A stretch of DNA of 64,000 nucleotides. Origin: Rubrivivax sp. (GTDB lineage: Bacteria > Pseudomonadota > Gammaproteobacteria > Burkholderiales > Burkholderiaceae_C). The stretch spans positions 100,443 to 164,442 of the forward strand of contig JAURZM010000009.1 in the NCBI GenBank assembly GCA_030653385.1. Reading direction: 5' to 3'. This document shows, in pieces, positions 17,425 to 24,854 of this stretch (position 1 is its first letter; each line of letters starts with the position of its first letter). The position numbers and the translations under genes were made by a program. The notes below the pieces were generated by a model. That model was not told the DNA's origin, did not search any database, and saw nothing but the letters and a program-made list of their open reading frames with translations.

Positions 17425-18069
17425 ATGAGCCGCGCACGACTGATCCTGGGCGACAACCGCCGCATGCTGGGCAAGCTGCTGGTGGTGGTGTGCCTGATGT
17501 TCGGGTTTGGTTATGCGCTGGTGCCCATGTACCGCGCCATCTGCGAAGCGCTGGGCATCAATGTGCTGTCGGTGTCCGAGCAGCGCGTGCGCATGGGTTC
17601 GTGGAGCGGCCTCAGTGCCGCCGACGTCGCCAAGAACAGCCAGGTCGATACCAGCCGCACCATCACGGTGGAATTCGACGCCAACGCGCGTGGCCCGTGG
17701 GACTTCAAACCGGCCCAGCGTTCGGTTCAGGTACACCCGGGCGAAATGGCCACGGTGATGTACGAGTTCAAGAACATCCAGAACCGCACGATGGCGGCGC
17801 AGGCCCTGCCCAGTTACGCGCCGCGCCAGGCCAGCGCGCACTTCAACAAGCTGGAGTGTTTCTGCTTCAATGAATACACACTGGCTGCCGGCGAAATGCG
17901 GCAGTGGCCGGTGGTGTTTGTGATCGACCCGAAACTGCCGAAGGACGTCACGACCATCACGCTGTCGTACACCTTCTTCGAGGTCGGCGGCAAGGTGCCC
18001 GCGGCGCCCGAGGGTTCGGTCGGCGTCGCGCCCAAGGCCCAGGCGAAGTTGGCGGAAGTTCCTGCATGA
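17425..18069 (+). CDS. ctaG: Cytochrome c oxidase assembly protein CtaG (Cox11), 214 aa
   Basis: Copper chaperone that delivers copper to CuB in subunit I. It has a single N-terminal transmembrane helix (LLVVVCLMFGFGYALVPMY) with the conserved Cys in AICEALGIN just after it. The periplasmic immunoglobulin-like domain has the copper motif CFCF in NKLECFCFNEYTL. The C-terminal 20 residues are Ala/Pro-rich. The length is typical (180-215 aa). The ATGA overlap with the next ORF indicates coupling. Confidence 0.96.
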   Translation: MSRARLILGDNRRMLGKLLVVVCLMFGFGYALVPMYRAICEALGINVLSVSEQRVRMGSWSGLSAADVAKNSQVDTSRTITVEFDANARGPWDFKPAQRSVQVHPGEMATVMYEFKNIQNRTMAAQALPSYAPRQASAHFNKLECFCFNEYTLAAGEMRQWPVVFVIDPKLPKDVTTITLSYTFFEVGGKVPAAPEGSVGVAPKAQAKLAEVPA

Positions 18070-18293
18070 GCGACTTGAAGAATGCCGCGCAGCGCCCGGC
18101 CTCCGTGTTGCAGACGGTGCGTGCGGTGGCCTGGTCCTTCGTGGGCATCCGCCGGTCTTCGGGCCTCGCGGAAGACGTTCAGAAGCTCAACCCGGTGCAC
18201 GTGATCATCGGCGGCATCCTGGGCGCGGCACTTTTTGTAGCCACCATCGTGGTGCTGGTGCGCTGGGTGGTCAGCAGCGGCGTGGCCACCTGA
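18066..18293 (+). CDS. DUF2970 family membrane protein, 75 aa
   Basis: Small protein with a single C-terminal transmembrane helix (IIGGILGAALFVATIVVLVRWVV) and the N-terminal segment TVRAVAWSFVGIRRSSG typical of DUF2970. It always lies near cytochrome oxidase genes in Burkholderiales, so a role in oxidase assembly or stability is likely, but none is proven. The start overlaps the ctaG stop by four bases. Confidence 0.82.
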   Translation: MSDLKNAAQRPASVLQTVRAVAWSFVGIRRSSGLAEDVQKLNPVHVIIGGILGAALFVATIVVLVRWVVSSGVAT

Positions 18294-18338
18294 GCCACAC
18301 CAGACTCAGTTTTTGAGGGATCGAGGAGAAAGTTCCAG

Positions 18339-19223
18339 ATGTCAGCAGCCACCCCCGCGGGCCAGACCCCGTACTACTTCGTGCCTTCGCCATCGCGCCA
18401 TCCGGTGCTGGCGGCCTTTGGCCTTTTCCTGGTCGTCCTGGGCGCCGGCCAATGGATCAACGGTGCCGGCTGGGGCGCCTATGTGCTGCTCGCCGGCATG
18501 GCGGTGTGGCTGACGGTGCTGTTCCAGTGGTTCAGCGAGGCCATATCGGAAAGCCAGAACGGGCTCTACTCCGACCGCATCGACGTGTCCTTCCGCTGGA
18601 GCATGAGCTGGTTCATCTTCAGCGAAGTGATGTTCTTTGCTGCGTTTTTCGGCGCCTTGTACTGGGCCCGTGTGCATTCGGTGCCGATGCTGGGCAACCT
18701 GGACCACCAGATTCTCTGGCCCGATTTCAAGGCCATCTGGCCCAGCGACGGTGGTGGTGCCACGGCTTCGCCGGCCGGCACGGTGGAAGCCTTCAGCACC
18801 ATCGGCCCCTGGCCGCTGCCCACCATCAACACCGCGCTGCTGTTGACCTCGGGTGTCACGCTGACCATCGCGCACCACGCACTGATCGCCGGCCAACGTG
18901 GCAAGACGATTGCCTGGATGTGGATCACCGTGGCGCTGGGCGCCATCTTCGTGGGTGTGCAAGCCTTTGAATACGTGCATGCCTACCGCGACCTGAACCT
19001 CAAGCTCAGCAGCGGCATCTTCGGCAGCACCTTTTTCATGCTGACCGGATTCCACGGCTTCCACGTGTTCATCGGCATGTTGATGCTGCTGTTCATCACG
19101 CTGCGCCTGATGAAGGGGCACTTCACGCCCGAGCGTCACTTCGGTTTTGAAGGCGCGGCCTGGTACTGGCACTTCGTGGACGTGGTGTGGCTGGGCTTGT
19201 ATTTCCTGGTCTACTGGTTGTGA
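18339..19223 (+). CDS. ctaE: Cytochrome c oxidase subunit III, 294 aa
   Basis: Seven-helix non-catalytic core subunit. Typical segments are PYYFVPSPSRHPVLAAFGLF at the N-terminus, RWSMSWFIFSEVMFFAAFF with the conserved Glu, TGFHGFHVFIGMLMLL, and the end HFVDVVWLGLYFLVYWL. A ribosome site (GAGGAGAAAG) precedes the ATG. It is the last gene of the ctaC-E unit; a repeat and a rho-independent terminator follow. Confidence 0.97.
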   Translation: MSAATPAGQTPYYFVPSPSRHPVLAAFGLFLVVLGAGQWINGAGWGAYVLLAGMAVWLTVLFQWFSEAISESQNGLYSDRIDVSFRWSMSWFIFSEVMFFAAFFGALYWARVHSVPMLGNLDHQILWPDFKAIWPSDGGGATASPAGTVEAFSTIGPWPLPTINTALLLTSGVTLTIAHHALIAGQRGKTIAWMWITVALGAIFVGVQAFEYVHAYRDLNLKLSSGIFGSTFFMLTGFHGFHVFIGMLMLLFITLRLMKGHFTPERHFGFEGAAWYWHFVDVVWLGLYFLVYWL

Positions 19224-19228
19224 ACGTC

Positions 19229-19308
19229 GGCCCCCAAGCTCGCTAGCGCTCGCCGCCCCCCGAGGGGGGTGCTCCGCTGACGGACCGGCGGAGCCGGATC
19301 CGTGGCGG
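19229..19308. repeat. Intergenic palindromic repeat, copy A
   Basis: An 80-base element from GCCCCCAAGCTCGCTAGCGC through CCCCCCGAGGGGGG to CCGGCGGAGCCGGATCCG. It is the reverse complement, with few differences, of the element at 23719-23791. The inner hairpins are GCTCGCTAGCGCTCGC, CCCCCC/GGGGGG and CGGACCGGCGGAGCCGG. It separates ctaE from its terminator. Confidence 0.8.
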
Positions 19309-19324
19309 GAAGCTTGATCAAGGG

Positions 19325-19355
19325 AACGCCGCGTTGTGCGGCGTTTCTGCTTTTT
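19325..19355 (+). terminator. Rho-independent terminator of the ctaC-ctaE operon
   Basis: A perfect 8-bp stem AACGCCGC / GCGGCGTT with loop GTTGT (19325-19345) is followed by TCTGCTTTTT. The T-run is on the plus strand only, so it ends the cox transcript. It lies just beyond the 3' end of the convergent DUF2909 gene. Confidence 0.8.
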
Positions 19356-19360
19356 GTCGT

Positions 19361-19585
19361 TCAGACCCCGACGGGCAGGCCGGTTGGACGCACCCATCCC
19401 ATGTACCAGCTGAGCAGGATGAACAGGAACAGGGCCACCGACAGTGCGACACGAAGGGCCAGCGCCCGTGCCATGTTCTTGTTGCGAGGCTGCCCCTGGC
19501 TGCCGCCCTTGCGCAGCATGAACACACCTGCGCTGGCCAATGCCAACAGCACGGCCACGAGCATCAACACCATCACGGTTTTCAT
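19361..19585 (-). CDS. DUF2909 (twin transmembrane) protein, 74 aa
   Basis: Two transmembrane helices (VMVLMLVAVLLALASAGVFML and VALSVALFLFILLSWYMGW) are joined by a basic, Gly/Asn-rich loop. This is the twin-TM DUF2909 family found beside SURF1 in Burkholderiales oxidase clusters. The function is unknown but is presumably tied to oxidase assembly. It is divergent from SURF1. A GATAAT hexamer on the minus strand (19599-19594) ends eight bases before the ATG, again consistent with a leaderless mRNA. Confidence 0.85.
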   Translation of the reverse strand: MKTVMVLMLVAVLLALASAGVFMLRKGGSQGQPRNKNMARALALRVALSVALFLFILLSWYMGWVRPTGLPVGV

Positions 19586-19620
19586 GGCGCCGGATTATCC
19601 GCCGCCGGTGGGATAGCCCT

Positions 19621-20340
19621 GTGCCCGCCCGGCGTTGGCTGGTGTTGCTGGCTGCTGCGCTGATGGCGCTGCTGACGGCGCGCCTGGGCTGGTGGCAGCT
19701 TGACCGTGCCGCGCAGAAGGTGGCCTTGCAGCAGTCGCTGGACGAGCGCCGAGCGCTGCCGCCGTTGACCCAGCCGGCCCTGGCCATGCAGCTTGCTGAC
19801 GTGCCTGCGCTGCAGCATCGCCGCGCGACCCTGCAGGGTCACTGGCTGGCAGAGCACACCGTGTACCTGGACAACCGCCCGATGAAAGCCCGCACCGGCT
19901 TCTACGTCGTCACGCCGCTGCAGCTTGACGACGGCACGGCGGTTCTGGTGCAGCGTGGCTGGCTGCCGCGTGACCTGATGGACCGCACACGCCTGGCGCC
20001 GCACACCACGCCCGAATCCACCGTCACCGTCCAGGGCACCATCAACCCCGCCCTGGCGCGGTTGTACGAGTTCGACGCGGCGGCTTCGGGTCCGATCCGG
20101 CAAAATCTCCAATTGGATGTTTTTGGGGCCGAGTCCAAGCTGTCCTTGCGCCCCTGGGTGCTGGTGCAGGAAGAAGGCACCGCTCCCTTGTCCGACGGCC
20201 TGCTGCGGCAATGGCCTGCTCCTTCCACCGGAGTGGACAAACACCATGGCTACGCCTTCCAGTGGTTTTCTCTCTGCGCGCTGACGATCTTCCTGTATGT
20301 CTGGTTCCAATTCATCCGCCCGCGCCAAAAACGCCGCTGA
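19621..20340 (+). CDS. SURF1 family cytochrome oxidase biogenesis protein, 239 aa
   Basis: Inner-membrane protein that helps insert heme a into subunit I. Two transmembrane helices flank a periplasmic domain: one at the N-terminus (WLVLLAAALMALLTARLGWWQL, ending in the family signature GxWQLxR) and one at the C-terminus (FSLCALTIFLYVWFQF). Further family motifs are YLDNRPMKARTGFYVVTPL and VLVQRGWLPRD. GTG 19621 gives the family N-terminus. Its last 44 bases overlap the next ORF. Confidence 0.93.
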   Translation: MPARRWLVLLAAALMALLTARLGWWQLDRAAQKVALQQSLDERRALPPLTQPALAMQLADVPALQHRRATLQGHWLAEHTVYLDNRPMKARTGFYVVTPLQLDDGTAVLVQRGWLPRDLMDRTRLAPHTTPESTVTVQGTINPALARLYEFDAAASGPIRQNLQLDVFGAESKLSLRPWVLVQEEGTAPLSDGLLRQWPAPSTGVDKHHGYAFQWFSLCALTIFLYVWFQFIRPRQKRR

Positions 20341-21013
20341 CGAGCCGCTGGCCATGACGGTGCACGCCGTCGGCACACCCGATCTGACCGACCCCGTGCA
20401 AGCCGCCCAGCGCCGCACCGTGGGTGGCCGCGTCAAGATGCTGGTGGTGCTGCTGGTGTGCGCCGCGCCGGTCATCGCTTCGTACTTCACCTACTTCGTG
20501 ATCCGCCCGGAGGGCCGCACGAACTACAGCACGCTGATCCTGCCCACGCGGGCCTTGCCCGATCTGGCCCTGCGCACGCTGGACGGCCAAAACACATCGG
20601 CAGCCGCGCTGAAAGGCCAGTGGCTGCTGGTGGCCGTGGGCCCGGCGGCTTGCGACGCGGCCTGCGAAAAACGCCTCTTCCTGCAGCGCCAGCTGCGAGA
20701 GATGCTGGGCCGCGACCGTGACCGCCTGGACAAGGTCTGGTTCATCACCGACGAAGTGGCTCTCGCGCCGGAACTGCGCCTGGCCACGCAGGACAGTCCG
20801 GTTCCGGTGACCACCTTGCGGGTGCCGCCGGAACAGCTGGCCGCCTGGCTGGCGCCTGCCGAGGGCCAGTCCATCGAAGCCCACCTGTACCTGGTTGACC
20901 CGATGGGCGAGTGGATGATGCGGGTGCCGGCGGACGCCGAACCGGGGCGCGTCAAGCGCGACCTGGAACGGGTGATGCGTGGCTCGGCCGGCTGGGACAA
21001 GGCCGGGCGCTGA
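20297..21013 (+). CDS. SCO-like membrane-anchored thioredoxin-fold protein, 238 aa
   Basis: One transmembrane helix (MLVVLLVCAAPVIASYFTYFVI) is followed by a thioredoxin-like domain containing CDAACEKRLFLQRQLR. This is a Cx3C motif in the place where SCO proteins have CPxVC, and LYLVDPMGEWMMR corresponds to the SCO strand before the conserved His. No DHT-type copper His is seen, so it may be a redox partner rather than a copper carrier. It recurs between SURF1 and ctaA in Burkholderiales. The start is uncertain: ATG 20297 overlaps SURF1, while ATG 20354 would avoid this and give 219 aa. Confidence 0.75.
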   Translation: MSGSNSSARAKNAADEPLAMTVHAVGTPDLTDPVQAAQRRTVGGRVKMLVVLLVCAAPVIASYFTYFVIRPEGRTNYSTLILPTRALPDLALRTLDGQNTSAAALKGQWLLVAVGPAACDAACEKRLFLQRQLREMLGRDRDRLDKVWFITDEVALAPELRLATQDSPVPVTTLRVPPEQLAAWLAPAEGQSIEAHLYLVDPMGEWMMRVPADAEPGRVKRDLERVMRGSAGWDKAGR

Positions 21014-21031
21014 GCGTCGGGGCCCGCAAAA

Positions 21032-22180
21032 ATGGACAGCAACGGCACCCAAGCACTGGTCGACCTAGCGCCCGCAGCCCGGCTGGCCCTGCTGGCGCTG
21101 GTCATTGCCGCGCTGCCACTGAGCTGGTGGTGGTTGCGCCAGCGCGCTGCCGACACCCTAACGCGCCTGGCCGCGCTGACCGCGCTGACACTGTTCCTGA
21201 CCTTCGACCTGATCGTCTTTGGCGCCTTCACGCGCCTGAGCGACTCCGGCCTGGGCTGCCCCGACTGGCCGGGCTGTTACGGGCAGGTCAGTCCTTTCGG
21301 CGCACGAGAGGACATCCACGCCGCACAAACGGCTGCGCCGGGCGGCCCGGTGACCTGGTCCAAGGCCTGGATCGAGATGATCCACCGCTACCTGGCCATG
21401 ACCGTGGGCGTGTTGATCCTGGTGATGACGGCAGCCAGCTGGGCCGCGCGCCAGCGGCTGCCGTTTTCGCCGTGGTGGCCGACGCTGACCCTGGTCTGGG
21501 TCATCGTTCAGGGGCTGTTTGGCAAGTACACGGTGACGCTCAAGCTCTACCCGGCCATCGTCACGCTGCACCTCATCGGCGGACTGGTGTTGCTGGCGAT
21601 GTTGGCGGTTCAGCACGTGGCCTTCGGCCAGCGGCGGCTCGCGCTGCCACCAGCCCTGCGCACGGCAGCCTGGGGTGTGGCGGCGCTGCTGGCGGTGCAA
21701 ATTGCGCTGGGCGGCTGGGTCAGCACCAACTACGCGGTGCTGGCATGCAGTGGCTTTCCACAGTGCAACGGCCAGTGGTGGCCGGCCATGGACTTCAGCA
21801 GCGGCTTCACGGTCTTGCGCGGCTTGGGCGAGGTCGGCGCCGGCGGGGCCCGCACCTTCGACGCGCTGGTCGCCATCCACATGGCGCACCGCCTGATGGC
21901 ACTGGTGCTGGCGGTGGCCATGCTGGGCCTGGCCTGGGCGCTGTGGCGGCAAAGGGCAGCCGACGCCGCACTGGGGCGCTTTGGCGTCGGTCTGGCGCTG
22001 CTGCTGCTGGCGCAGGTGGCCAGCGGGCTGTCCAACGTCATCCTGGGCTGGCCGCTGGTGGCAGCGCTGGGGCATTCGGCCGGTGCTGCGGCGCTGGTGC
22101 TGGTGATGGCGCTGCTGCTGGCCCGCAGTGGCCGCCTGGCGGCGGTGCCCGACGGGCGACCACTGGCCAGGGTTGCCTAG
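21032..22180 (+). CDS. ctaA: Heme A synthase (COX15/CtaA family), 382 aa
   Basis: Eight-helix membrane enzyme that oxidises the C8 methyl of heme O to the formyl group of heme A. The conserved start [19 protein letters not shown] is seen, heme-ligand histidines lie in [16 protein letters not shown] and IHMAHRLMA, and the second [19 protein letters not shown] repeat has the paired Cys loop. The length is typical of type 2 CtaA. It is followed closely by ctaB. Confidence 0.95.
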   Translation: MDSNGTQALVDLAPAARLALLALVIAALPLSWWWLRQRAADTLTRLAALTALTLFLTFDLIVFGAFTRLSDSGLGCPDWPGCYGQVSPFGAREDIHAAQTAAPGGPVTWSKAWIEMIHRYLAMTVGVLILVMTAASWAARQRLPFSPWWPTLTLVWVIVQGLFGKYTVTLKLYPAIVTLHLIGGLVLLAMLAVQHVAFGQRRLALPPALRTAAWGVAALLAVQIALGGWVSTNYAVLACSGFPQCNGQWWPAMDFSSGFTVLRGLGEVGAGGARTFDALVAIHMAHRLMALVLAVAMLGLAWALWRQRAADAALGRFGVGLALLLLAQVASGLSNVILGWPLVAALGHSAGAAALVLVMALLLARSGRLAAVPDGRPLARVA

Positions 22181-22183
22181 AAT
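22178..22183 (+). promoter_or_regulatory. -10-like hexamer TAGAAT overlapping the ctaA stop
   Basis: TAGAAT includes the ctaA stop codon TAG and ends 10 bases before the ctaB ATG. It could give an internal promoter for ctaB-sco with a leader of only a few bases. No good -35 is visible inside ctaA. Confidence 0.3.
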
Positions 22184-22193
22184 CGCGAACCCC

Positions 22194-23111
22194 ATGGACC
22201 AGACCCTGCCAGCACCGCCATCGCTCGCCACGTTGTGGAGTCAGTACCGTGCGCTGACCAAGCCGCGTGTGGTGCAGCTGATCGTGTTCTGCGCCGTCAT
22301 CGGCATGCTGCTGGCCGAACCCGGCTGGCCCGACTGGCGCCTGGCAGGTGCCGCCACCGTGGGCATCTGGCTGGTGGCTGCGGCGGCCGCCGCCTTCAAC
22401 TGCCTGGTCGAACAGCAGATCGACCGCCGCATGTCGCGCACCTCGTGGCGGCCCACCGCCAAGGGGGAGCTGAGCACGATGCAGGCACTGGTGTTTTCGA
22501 CCCTGCTGTGCGCGGCGGGCAGTGCGGTGCTCTACCTGTGGGTGAATCCGCTCACGATGTGGCTGACTTTCGCCACGTTTGTCGGTTATGCGGTGATCTA
22601 CACCGTGGTGCTCAAGCCGATGACACCTCAGAACATCGTCATCGGCGGTGCGTCGGGTGCCATGCCCCCGGTGCTGGGCTGGGCTGCGATGCGCGGCGAC
22701 GTGGGGCACGAGGCGATGATCCTGTGCCTGATCATCTTCTTGTGGACACCACCGCACTTCTGGGCCCTGGCCCTGTACCGTGCCGAGGACTACCGCAAGG
22801 CCGGCCTGCCGATGTTGCCCATCACACACGGCCCTGAATTCACGCGACTGCAGGTGCTGCTGTACACCATCGTGCTGTTTGCCGCCACGCTGCTGCCATT
22901 TGTGTTCCGCATGAGCGGCCCGATCTACCTGCTGGCGGCGGTGATCCTGGGTGTGGGTTTCATGGCCTACGGCTGGCAACTGTGGCGACACTACAGCGAC
23001 GCGCTGGCGCGCCGCACCTTCCGATTTTCCATCTGGCACCTGTCGCTGCTGTTTGCCGCGCTGCTGCTGGACCACTACCTGAGCCCATGGCTGTTTCCCG
23101 ACGCCTTCTGA
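22194..23111 (+). CDS. ctaB: Protoheme IX farnesyltransferase (heme O synthase), 305 aa
   Basis: UbiA-superfamily membrane prenyltransferase converting heme B to heme O. The first Asp-rich-type motif is [19 protein letters not shown], with Glu in place of the first Asp as in relatives. The motif [20 protein letters not shown] and the second acidic segment [14 protein letters not shown] are typical. ATG 22194 gives the family start ([14 protein letters not shown]). The 3' end overlaps the SCO gene by 25 bases. With ctaA it completes the heme A branch. Confidence 0.95.
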   Translation: MDQTLPAPPSLATLWSQYRALTKPRVVQLIVFCAVIGMLLAEPGWPDWRLAGAATVGIWLVAAAAAAFNCLVEQQIDRRMSRTSWRPTAKGELSTMQALVFSTLLCAAGSAVLYLWVNPLTMWLTFATFVGYAVIYTVVLKPMTPQNIVIGGASGAMPPVLGWAAMRGDVGHEAMILCLIIFLWTPPHFWALALYRAEDYRKAGLPMLPITHGPEFTRLQVLLYTIVLFAATLLPFVFRMSGPIYLLAAVILGVGFMAYGWQLWRHYSDALARRTFRFSIWHLSLLFAALLLDHYLSPWLFPDAF

Positions 23112-23701
23112 TCACCGCTGGCCTGGCCGCCGCACTCACACTGCCTGCCTGCGACAAGGCGCCCGGTGGTGGCCCGGCCTTCAAGGCCATCGACATCACG
23201 GGGGCCGAATACGCGCGTGACTTCGACCTGAGCGACGCCGACGGCCAGCGCCGCAAGCTGGCCGACTTCAAGGGCCGTGTTGTCGTGGTGTTTTTTGGCT
23301 TCACGCAGTGCCCGGACGTTTGCCCCGCCACGCTGCTGGAACTGGCGGCGGTGAAAAAGGCGCTGGGCGCGGAGGGTGACCGCGTGCAAGGCATCTTTGT
23401 CACCGTGGACCCTGAGCGCGACACCGCGCCGCTGCTCAAGGCCTACGTCGACAACTTCGGTGCCGGTTTTGTCGCGCTTCGTGGCACGGCTGAAGAAACG
23501 AAGGCCGTCGCCAAGGACTTCAAGGTGTTCTACGCCAAGGTACCCGGCCCGACTGAAACGAGCTACACCATGGACCACACAGCCGGCAGCTACATCTACG
23601 ACGCCAACGGCAAGCTGCGACTCTTCACGCGCTACGGCACGGGCGCCGAAGCGCTGACACACGACTTGAAGATCCTGCTGGCAGCAAAACCAGCCACTTG
23701 A
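23087..23701 (+). CDS. SCO1/SenC copper chaperone lipoprotein, 204 aa
   Basis: Delivers copper to the CuA site of subunit II. A lipobox-type N-terminus (ALTLPAC) predicts a membrane-anchored lipoprotein. The thioredoxin fold has the copper Cys pair in CPDVCP and the copper His in [10 protein letters not shown]. The size is normal. ATG 23087 lies inside ctaB; the upstream in-frame sequence is not signal-like. It closes the oxidase-assembly run. Confidence 0.94.
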   Translation: MAVSRRLLITAGLAAALTLPACDKAPGGGPAFKAIDITGAEYARDFDLSDADGQRRKLADFKGRVVVVFFGFTQCPDVCPATLLELAAVKKALGAEGDRVQGIFVTVDPERDTAPLLKAYVDNFGAGFVALRGTAEETKAVAKDFKVFYAKVPGPTETSYTMDHTAGSYIYDANGKLRLFTRYGTGAEALTHDLKILLAAKPAT

Positions 23702-23718
23702 CCTGCTCAAGTCACTTG

Positions 23719-23791
23719 CGCGGATCCGGCTCTGCCGGTCCGCTGCAAGAGACCCCCTTGGGGGGTGGCGAGCGCTAGCGAGCCTGGGGGC
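23719..23791. repeat. Intergenic palindromic repeat, copy B (inverted relative to copy A)
   Basis: It reads GCGGATCCGGCTCTGCCGG, then CCCCCTTGGGGGG and GGCGAGCGCTAGCGAGC, ending TGGGGGC. It matches the reverse complement of 19229-19308. It fills the gap between the converging SCO gene and rpoH and could serve as a bidirectional hairpin, but no T-run follows. Confidence 0.8.
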
Positions 23792-24715
23792 TCACTGAAG
23801 TGCCTTGCGCATCTTCTTCATGGCCGCCACTTCGATCTGGCGAATGCGTTCGGCACTGACGCCGTATTCAGCCGCCAGCTGGTGCAGCGTCATGCCGCCC
23901 GACGAGTCGTCGTTGACCTTCAGCCAGCGCTCTTCGACGATGCGGCGGCTGCGATCATCCAGCACGGCCAGCGCCTGGCCGATGCCGTCGCTGGACAACC
24001 AGTCGCGGTGCATCGCTTCCAGGCGCTGCGTCGGTTCCTGGGTGTCGTCGGCCAGGTAGGCGATGGGTGCGTAGCTCTCTTCGCCGTCGTCGGTTTGCGG
24101 CTCCAGCGCCACGTCGCCGCCGCCAAGGCGAGTTTCCATCTCGATCACTTCTTCGGGCTTGACGTTCAGTTCACGCGCCACGTGCGCCACCTCGGCCGGC
24201 GTCAGCGTGTTGCGGAAGGTCTGCGCGTCGACGTCTTCGCCCATGTCCTGCTTCAGGCCCTGCTTCATCGAGCGCAAATTGAAGAACAGCTTGCGCTGGG
24301 CCTTGGTGGTGGCCACCTTGACCATGCGCCAGTTCTTCAGGATGTACTCGTGGATCTCGGCCTTGATCCAGTGCATGGCGTAGCTGACCAGGCGAACGCC
24401 CTGCTCGGGGTCGAAGCGCTTGACGGCCTTCATCAGACCGACGTTGCCTTCCTGGATCAGGTCGCCCTGCGGCAGCCCATAGCCCATGTACTGGCGCGAG
24501 ATGCTCACCACCAAGCGCAAGTGCGACAGCACCAGACGGCCGGCTGCCTGCACGTCTGCGCGGTCGCGCAACGCACGGCCCAGTTCAACCTCTTCAGGCT
24601 GCGTGAGCAGGGGCATGCGGTTGACGGCCGACACGTAGGCGTCCAGGTTGCCCAGCGAGGGCACCAGGGACCAAGGGTCGCGCAGGCTCAGGGCGTTGGT
24701 GTTGGCAGTGTTCAT
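23792..24715 (-). CDS. rpoH: RNA polymerase heat-shock sigma factor RpoH (sigma-32), 307 aa
   Basis: Directs transcription of heat-shock chaperone and protease genes. Sigma region 2 holds VLSHLRLVVSISRQYMGYG, QGDLIQEGNVGLMKAVKRFDP and VRLVSYAMHWIKAEIHEYIL. The RpoH box region KAQRKLFFNLRSMK, specific to sigma-32, follows, and region 4.2 ends AAEYGVSAERIRQIEVAAMKK. ATG 24715 (MNTANTNALSLRDPW) is the usual start. The upstream region contains a CIRCE operator, so HrcA repression in addition to RNA-level control is likely. Confidence 0.97.
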   Translation of the reverse strand: MNTANTNALSLRDPWSLVPSLGNLDAYVSAVNRMPLLTQPEEVELGRALRDRADVQAAGRLVLSHLRLVVSISRQYMGYGLPQGDLIQEGNVGLMKAVKRFDPEQGVRLVSYAMHWIKAEIHEYILKNWRMVKVATTKAQRKLFFNLRSMKQGLKQDMGEDVDAQTFRNTLTPAEVAHVARELNVKPEEVIEMETRLGGGDVALEPQTDDGEESYAPIAYLADDTQEPTQRLEAMHRDWLSSDGIGQALAVLDDRSRRIVEERWLKVNDDSSGGMTLHQLAAEYGVSAERIRQIEVAAMKKMRKALQ

Positions 24716-24757
24716 GATTTCTCGGATTCCCTGCAGAGGGCATCGGTTCCACAAATA

Positions 24758-24784
24758 TTAGCACTCTGGGATGGAGAGTGCTGA
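24758..24784. promoter_or_regulatory. CIRCE element (HrcA operator) upstream of rpoH
   Basis: TTAGCACTC, nine bases, then GAGTGCTGA: this matches the CIRCE consensus TTAGCACTC-N9-GAGTGCTAA with one mismatch. It lies 43-69 bases before the rpoH ATG. On the minus strand its proximal arm abuts TAATAT, a plausible -10, and its distal arm covers the -35 region, so bound HrcA would block the promoter. Nothing else in the window carries this element. Confidence 0.88.
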
Positions 24785-24854
24785 CAGCATGGCCCGCCCC
24801 CACCAGCGACCGGGCAATTTGCGGCAAATCCACGTAACCTGAAGAAGTGTTTGC

